Shown piece after piece: positions 60,396 to 64,000 of a DNA stretch of 64,000 nt; the stretch's first letter is position 1; every line of letters starts with the position of its first letter. Below the pieces are notes generated by a model. That model was not told the DNA's origin. It searched no databases and worked only from the letters and a program-made list of their open reading frames with translations. The position numbers and the translations under genes were made by a program. Origin of the DNA: an uncultured Acidimicrobiales bacterium (GTDB taxonomy: Bacteria > Actinomycetota > Acidimicrobiia > Acidimicrobiales > Hopanoidiivorantaceae); assembly GCA_958295755.1 (NCBI GenBank), contig OY282367.1, positions 578,294 to 642,293 of the forward strand, read 5' to 3'.

Positions 60396-61700
60396 ATGGC
60401 GTGGGATTTTTCAACAGAGCCTGAATTTCAGGAGAAGCTCGACTGGATGGAAGTCTTCCTGAAAGAAGAGATATTGCCGCTGGAAGCTATTGCCGAAGAA
60501 CTAACAATAGAGCAGTGGCAACAAGCCACCGACCCATTGAAGGAGGAGGTGAAGAAGCGGGATCTCTGGGCGTGCCATCTTGACTCTGAACTAGGTGGTC
60601 AAGGTTACGGGCAAGTGAAGCTCGCTTTGATGCATGAAATTTTAGGGCGTTCTCCTATTGCTCCGCCAATCTTTGGCAACTCTGCTCCCGACAGCGGCAA
60701 TGCCGAGTTGCTGGCGATTGGGGGAGATGCCGAGCAAAAACGCAAATGGCTGGATCCGCTTTTGGCAGGGGAGCTGCGTAGTGCTTTTTCCATGACCGAA
60801 CCCGAGGTGGCAGGTTCCGACCCTACGCTTATTCGCACTCAAGCAGTGTTAGACGGCGATGAATATGTCATCAACGGGCACAAATGGTACACCTCCAACG
60901 GTTCCGTAGCAGATTTTTTGATTGTGATGGCGGTGACAAACCCCGATGTGCACCCGTATCAAGGGTGTTCCATGCTGGTGGTGCCAACCGATATAGAGGG
61001 CGTGGAGATCGTAAGGGATGTTCCCAACATGCACCATCCATACAAAACTCCTTTCGCTCGCCAGCCAGGTGGTCATGCCGAAATCCGCTACAACGATGTG
61101 CGGGTGCCAAAGGAGAACATAATCGGCAATCCTGGCGACGGTTTCGTGCTGGCACAAAAGCGGCTGGGCCCCGGTCGTATTCATCACGCTATGCGCTGGA
61201 TCGGTCAAGCCCGCAGAGCTTTTGACATGATGTGCGAGCGGTCCTTATCGCGGTTTTCGCACGGCTCGTTGCTGTCTGACAAACAGATGATTCAAGATTT
61301 CATAGCCACCACAAAGATGGAAATAGAAGCCACGAAGATGCTCTGTATGTATGCCGCCTGGCATATGGATCAATACGGTGCTTCAGCTTCCCGTGTAGAA
61401 ATCGCCATGATCAAGGTCTACGGCACCAAGATGCTCTTCAATGCCATAGACCGCTCCATCCAAGTGCACGGAGCTCTTGGTTATACTACCGATCTCCCGT
61501 TAGAAGAGATGTACCGAATGGCTAGAGCCTCCCGCCTAGTAGACGGTGCCGATGAAGTCCATAAAGTCACCATCGCTCGCAAAACCCTGAAAGGCTACGA
61601 GCCAGTAGAAGGCTGGCCCACCGAACACATCCCCACCCGCCGCCAAACCGCTCAATCCAAGTTCGCCCACCTCCTAGAAACCACCACCGCCAACATGTGA
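60396..61700 (+). CDS. Acyl-CoA dehydrogenase (ACAD10/11-like)
   Basis: A 434-residue flavoprotein with the acyl-CoA dehydrogenase fold. Visible are GGQGYGQVKLALMHEILGR, SAFSMTEPEVAGSDPTLI (flavin site), INGHKWYTSNGSVADFLIVM, IQVHGALGYTTDLPLEEMYR and DGADEVHKVTIARKTLKGY. The long middle (FARQPGGHAEIRYNDVRVPKENIIG) is like the ACAD10/11 and actinobacterial FadE lines. It would oxidise an acyl-CoA to the 2-enoyl-CoA, in sequence with the other genes of the block. It ends 2 bp before the convergent HNH gene. Confidence 0.9.
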   Translation: MAWDFSTEPEFQEKLDWMEVFLKEEILPLEAIAEELTIEQWQQATDPLKEEVKKRDLWACHLDSELGGQGYGQVKLALMHEILGRSPIAPPIFGNSAPDSGNAELLAIGGDAEQKRKWLDPLLAGELRSAFSMTEPEVAGSDPTLIRTQAVLDGDEYVINGHKWYTSNGSVADFLIVMAVTNPDVHPYQGCSMLVVPTDIEGVEIVRDVPNMHHPYKTPFARQPGGHAEIRYNDVRVPKENIIGNPGDGFVLAQKRLGPGRIHHAMRWIGQARRAFDMMCERSLSRFSHGSLLSDKQMIQDFIATTKMEIEATKMLCMYAAWHMDQYGASASRVEIAMIKVYGTKMLFNAIDRSIQVHGALGYTTDLPLEEMYRMARASRLVDGADEVHKVTIARKTLKGYEPVEGWPTEHIPTRRQTAQSKFAHLLETTTANM

Positions 61701-61702
61701 AA

Positions 61703-62323
61703 TCAGTTAGCTCCCTTGAGGTAGTCTAAGGCGGCTTGGAGGTGGTTTTCGCCGTTTTTGAAACGGCCTAAGCCTGTGTTGCAGCTATCGCAGAGGGGAC
61801 CTCGAGGTTGGCCTGTTTCTTGGTCGTGGTCTACGACTATCTTCACATTCACACCAGCTATGCTGATTTTCTCACAGATCGGGCATTGCCACGGCTCTCC
61901 TTGGGTTGGAGCGTGTTCGGCATAGTAGTTGTCTCTAGTTTCTTTTGAGAGGCTTGGTCCGCTGTCTCTGGTGAAGCAAGATTTACAGCGAGGTCGGCGG
62001 ACTATTCTGTCACCTTTACCTGTTTGGTTCTTTGGAAAATCCTCGGTTGGCTTGAGAATTCCGCAAGTGAGACAGATTTTCTGCTCAAGCTCATCGCCTG
62101 TTTTCAAAGGGTCAAAGCTCTGTATGTCTTGATTGTCTACCCAGTAGAGGCGGCGTTTTCCAATCACAAAAATGCGGCTACGGGTATCGGCTCCTCTTCT
62201 GTCGATATAGGCAACAGCATTCTTGCCGAAGCTTTCTGGGTTGCCACGAGGTCTTCCGTTATCGTCAGGCCATCCCTTACCTGACAGGGAGATGACACAG
62301 TCTTCGACTGAGTATCTCTTCAT
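61703..62323 (-). CDS. HNH nuclease, recombination-endonuclease-VII-like
   Basis: A 206-residue protein with two Cys clusters. Residues 84-116 carry C-x2-C (Cys84, Cys87) and C-x2-C (Cys113, Cys116). Residues 147-181 form the EndoVII-type HNH fold: CPIC, the active-site VDHDQETGQPRGPLCDSCN with the second C-x2-C, and GLGRFKNGENHLQAALDYL. Such nucleases cut DNA and often serve as restriction enzymes. It lies 37 bp downstream of a DNA methyltransferase on the same strand, so it is likely the restriction half of a system. The N-terminal 80 residues resemble no domain I know. Confidence 0.78.
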   Translation of the reverse strand: MKRYSVEDCVISLSGKGWPDDNGRPRGNPESFGKNAVAYIDRRGADTRSRIFVIGKRRLYWVDNQDIQSFDPLKTGDELEQKICLTCGILKPTEDFPKNQTGKGDRIVRRPRCKSCFTRDSGPSLSKETRDNYYAEHAPTQGEPWQCPICEKISIAGVNVKIVVDHDQETGQPRGPLCDSCNTGLGRFKNGENHLQAALDYLKGAN

Positions 62324-62360
62324 GGCGTAGTAGGAAACATTAGCAAGCTACTAGCAAGTG

Positions 62361-63173
62361 TTATGCGACAAGGCTGAGTTGGGATCCAGTTTCTTTGGCG
62401 GAGGCTACTATTCTCTGCTTAGCTATATCGATGTAATCGGAGGATATGTCGATTCCGATGAAGTGGCGGTTGTGGAGCATTGCCATTTTGCAGGTGGTGC
62501 CTGAGCCGCACATTGGGTCGAGCACGATGTCTCCCTCATTACTCCATGACAATATGTGTTCCTCTGCCAGCTTTTCGGGGAAAATGGCGGGATGCTGGAA
62601 AGCTACTTTGTCTTTAGTACTGCCACCGCTACCTACTGCGTATGCCCAGATATTGGTGCGAGTTTTCTCTTTCTTCAAAACGGCCTTGCGTTTGCGATTT
62701 ATACCATCTGGGCGTTTGTTGTAGGTGAGCATCTCTTCACCACTGCGGACGGTGGGTGTTTTCAGAGGGTTGAAAGTTTTGGGCGGACCTCCTTTGGAGA
62801 ACACGAACATGAACTCCCAGCAGTTGGTATAGGCATTAGAGCGCATGAAGGGAGTATTCTTCTTCTGGTAGATCATCGTGTCATGAACGCACCAACCTAG
62901 CTCTTGAAACATGAGAGCCTGGCGGAAGCTAGTCATTGTGCGACCGCCATTGATTTTGTCTCCTACGATCCACACGACCACACCGCCAGTCTTGGTCACC
63001 CGAAGTAACTCAGAAGCTATACCTTCAGGATCAAACTCATAGCCCTTGTAGTCGCGCAGCTGATCATAGGGCGGTGAAGTGACCGTCAGGTCTATCGACT
63101 TGTCAGGGAAGCCATGCATCACCTCGACGCAGTTACCGACAATGAGACGGTCTGCTGGGAGTTTTGCGCTCAT
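62361..63173 (-). CDS. DNA methyltransferase, N4/N6 type (beta group order)
   Basis: A 270-residue amino-methyltransferase. Motif IV is TSPPY (residues 32-36) and comes before motif I, DPMCGSGTT, which is the beta-class order. FIGIDISSDYIDIAKQRI is the last region. The TSPPY form fits N4-cytosine or N6-adenine methylation; which one cannot be told. I start at 63173, since AGGAGAGG precedes that ATG by the right distance; the frame opens further up to 63308. Paired with the HNH gene it forms a probable type II restriction-modification system; a target-recognition insert (between the two motifs) is variable. Confidence 0.85.
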   Translation of the reverse strand: MSAKLPADRLIVGNCVEVMHGFPDKSIDLTVTSPPYDQLRDYKGYEFDPEGIASELLRVTKTGGVVVWIVGDKINGGRTMTSFRQALMFQELGWCVHDTMIYQKKNTPFMRSNAYTNCWEFMFVFSKGGPPKTFNPLKTPTVRSGEEMLTYNKRPDGINRKRKAVLKKEKTRTNIWAYAVGSGGSTKDKVAFQHPAIFPEKLAEEHILSWSNEGDIVLDPMCGSGTTCKMAMLHNRHFIGIDISSDYIDIAKQRIVASAKETGSQLSLVA

Positions 63174-63308
63174 GTGTTGCCTCTCCTGTGGTGTGCCGGC
63201 AAATTCTTGGGTAGTCTTGCTGGTTCCAAAAAGGTTAGCTTGACTAGGGTTGAATATCGGGTATCTGCGCTGTGGTTTTGTGATTTTGCACTTGCATCGC
63301 CCATGCAT

Positions 63309-63342
63309 CCATTATCCACAGGGATGTGACAAGCATCGCTGT
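63309..63342. repeat. Dispersed 34-bp repeat with perfect DnaA box, copy 2
   Basis: Partner of 28450-28483. TTATCCACA spans 63312-63320. It lies between the methyltransferase start and the stop of the metallo-beta-lactamase gene. Confidence 0.7.
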
Positions 63343-63354
63343 ATCGGGCGGTGC

Positions 63355-64000
63355 TTATTTTGAGGTGAGGGAGTAGTGGGGGGTGGCTTGGGGGGTGGAG
63401 AGGTTTTCTTGGACTTTGGCGGTTTCTGTTAGGTGGATTAAGTGGGCTTTGACAGATTGGGCGGCGGGTTTGTGGAGTTCTTTGGGTTTGTCGGCATACA
63501 TCTCAGCTACTAGTTGGTCTATGGTTTTGGGACCTTCGGCAAGGCAGGTGAGGATTTGGTTAGTGCGGCTATGTCGATGCTGGAGGAGAGCGGCAGTGAA
63601 AGCTTGGGGGGAGATTGATGGCTGCACTCTGGTTTCAGTTGAAGAGGTGTTGTGGGAGAGCGAGGAGGGATCAAGACTGATGGGTGGGCCGTGAGTAGGC
63701 CAGTAAGTTTGGTCGTTGCGGTGGAGCAGGAGTTCTAAGCTGGCTAGATATACCGTCAGGTTGCCGTGGGGTGGGGGGATGACGGTGCTAGACCAGCCCA
63801 TTACGTGATCGCCAGTGAAGAGTGCTTGTTCTTCTCTTAGGGCGAAGCAGATGTGGTTGGAGATGTGCCCGGGGGTGTGGAGGCTTTCAAATGTCCAGTT
63901 GTTATTGCTTCCTTGGGTGCCACCCGATTTGGCATCGCTAGATATGACATCGCCGTGGCGGATGGTTTCGTCGGGGTGGAACTCCATGTCACCAGACTTC
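63355..64000 (-). CDS. Metallo-beta-lactamase fold hydrolase, LACTB2-like, 5'-truncated
   Basis: The window holds the C-terminal 214 residues; the frame is open to the right edge, so the N terminus with the HxHxDH motif is missing. The rest shows HTPGHISNHICFAL, LFTGDHVMGWSSTVI (metal Asp) and YWPTHGPPI, then a C-terminal winged-helix-like part (LAEGPKTIDQLVAEMYADKP), the usual layout of LACTB2-like hydrolases, some of which are RNases. The linker between the two is Ser/Thr-rich. Confidence 0.8.
   Translation of the reverse strand, partial: KSGDMEFHPDETIRHGDVISSDAKSGGTQGSNNNWTFESLHTPGHISNHICFALREEQALFTGDHVMGWSSTVIPPPHGNLTVYLASLELLLHRNDQTYWPTHGPPISLDPSSLSHNTSSTETRVQPSISPQAFTAALLQHRHSRTNQILTCLAEGPKTIDQLVAEMYADKPKELHKPAAQSVKAHLIHLTETAKVQENLSTPQATPHYSLTSK

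Noticed and set aside
1-64000. tRNA or rRNA genes
   Set aside because: No cloverleaf-like segment with a T-loop consensus nor rRNA-like sequence was noticed by eye; a covariance search would be needed to be certain.

Overview
The window looks like a chromosomal piece of a moderate-GC actinobacterium, possibly Acidimicrobiia-like (the class is an inference). Actinobacterial markers are a mycothiol S-conjugate amidase, a NucS/EndoMS mismatch endonuclease, a MurT/GatD lipid II amidation pair, a mycothiol-type maleylpyruvate isomerase fold, several F420-type enzymes, and a gcvH-FHA(GarA)-MerR-BFN-MerR-gcvT cluster in the same order as in mycobacteria.

Layout. 1-7.6 kb: a secreted leucine-rich-repeat (LRR) protein, a small mca/SCP2/PPOX operon, and an ORC/Cdc6-like ATPase whose start codon abuts ten to eleven copies of a 19-bp direct repeat. 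7.6-25.6 kb: one giant gene (about 18 kb, near 6000 residues) with three plant-type LRR modules, about 49 small beta-type repeats and a C-terminal domain shared with the first LRR protein. Its signal peptide lies upstream of the only in-frame start codon, just behind an 11-G tract, which suggests phase variation or a homopolymer error. 25.7-31.3 kb: a mixed set of enzymes (kinase-like, ChbG-like with lost metal ligands, nuclease lipoprotein, F420 oxidoreductase, sulfotransferase). 31.3-41 kb: a PAP2/VanW/nucS/cysQ operon, divergent cysD-cysN-cysC making PAPS, and convergent murT-gatD. 41-46.7 kb: pilin-like protein, DyP peroxidase, DUF2079 membrane protein, OLD-type nuclease, HIT protein. 46.8-51.5 kb: pgsA and the glycine-cleavage/GarA cluster.

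51.5-52.3 kb holds what I consider the most interesting gene: a thioredoxin-like lipoprotein whose frame continues for 99 codons past a TGA. The TGA sits exactly at the first Cys of a CxxC redox motif (read as U-P-T-C) and is followed, 11 nt later, by a hairpin of bacterial SECIS type. 52.4-56.4 kb: mycothiol-dependent isomerase-like protein and a zinc/manganese ABC transporter split over two divergent units. 56.5-61.7 kb: a lipid/acyl-CoA catabolic block (two SDRs, VOC protein, CoA transferase, acyl-CoA dehydrogenase). 61.7-63.2 kb: a probable restriction-modification pair. The window ends in a truncated metallo-beta-lactamase gene.

Short tandem duplications of 14-20 bp recur in front of many genes, and two dispersed 34-bp repeats each carry a perfect DnaA box. 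No rRNA, tRNA, insertion sequence or CRISPR array was seen.
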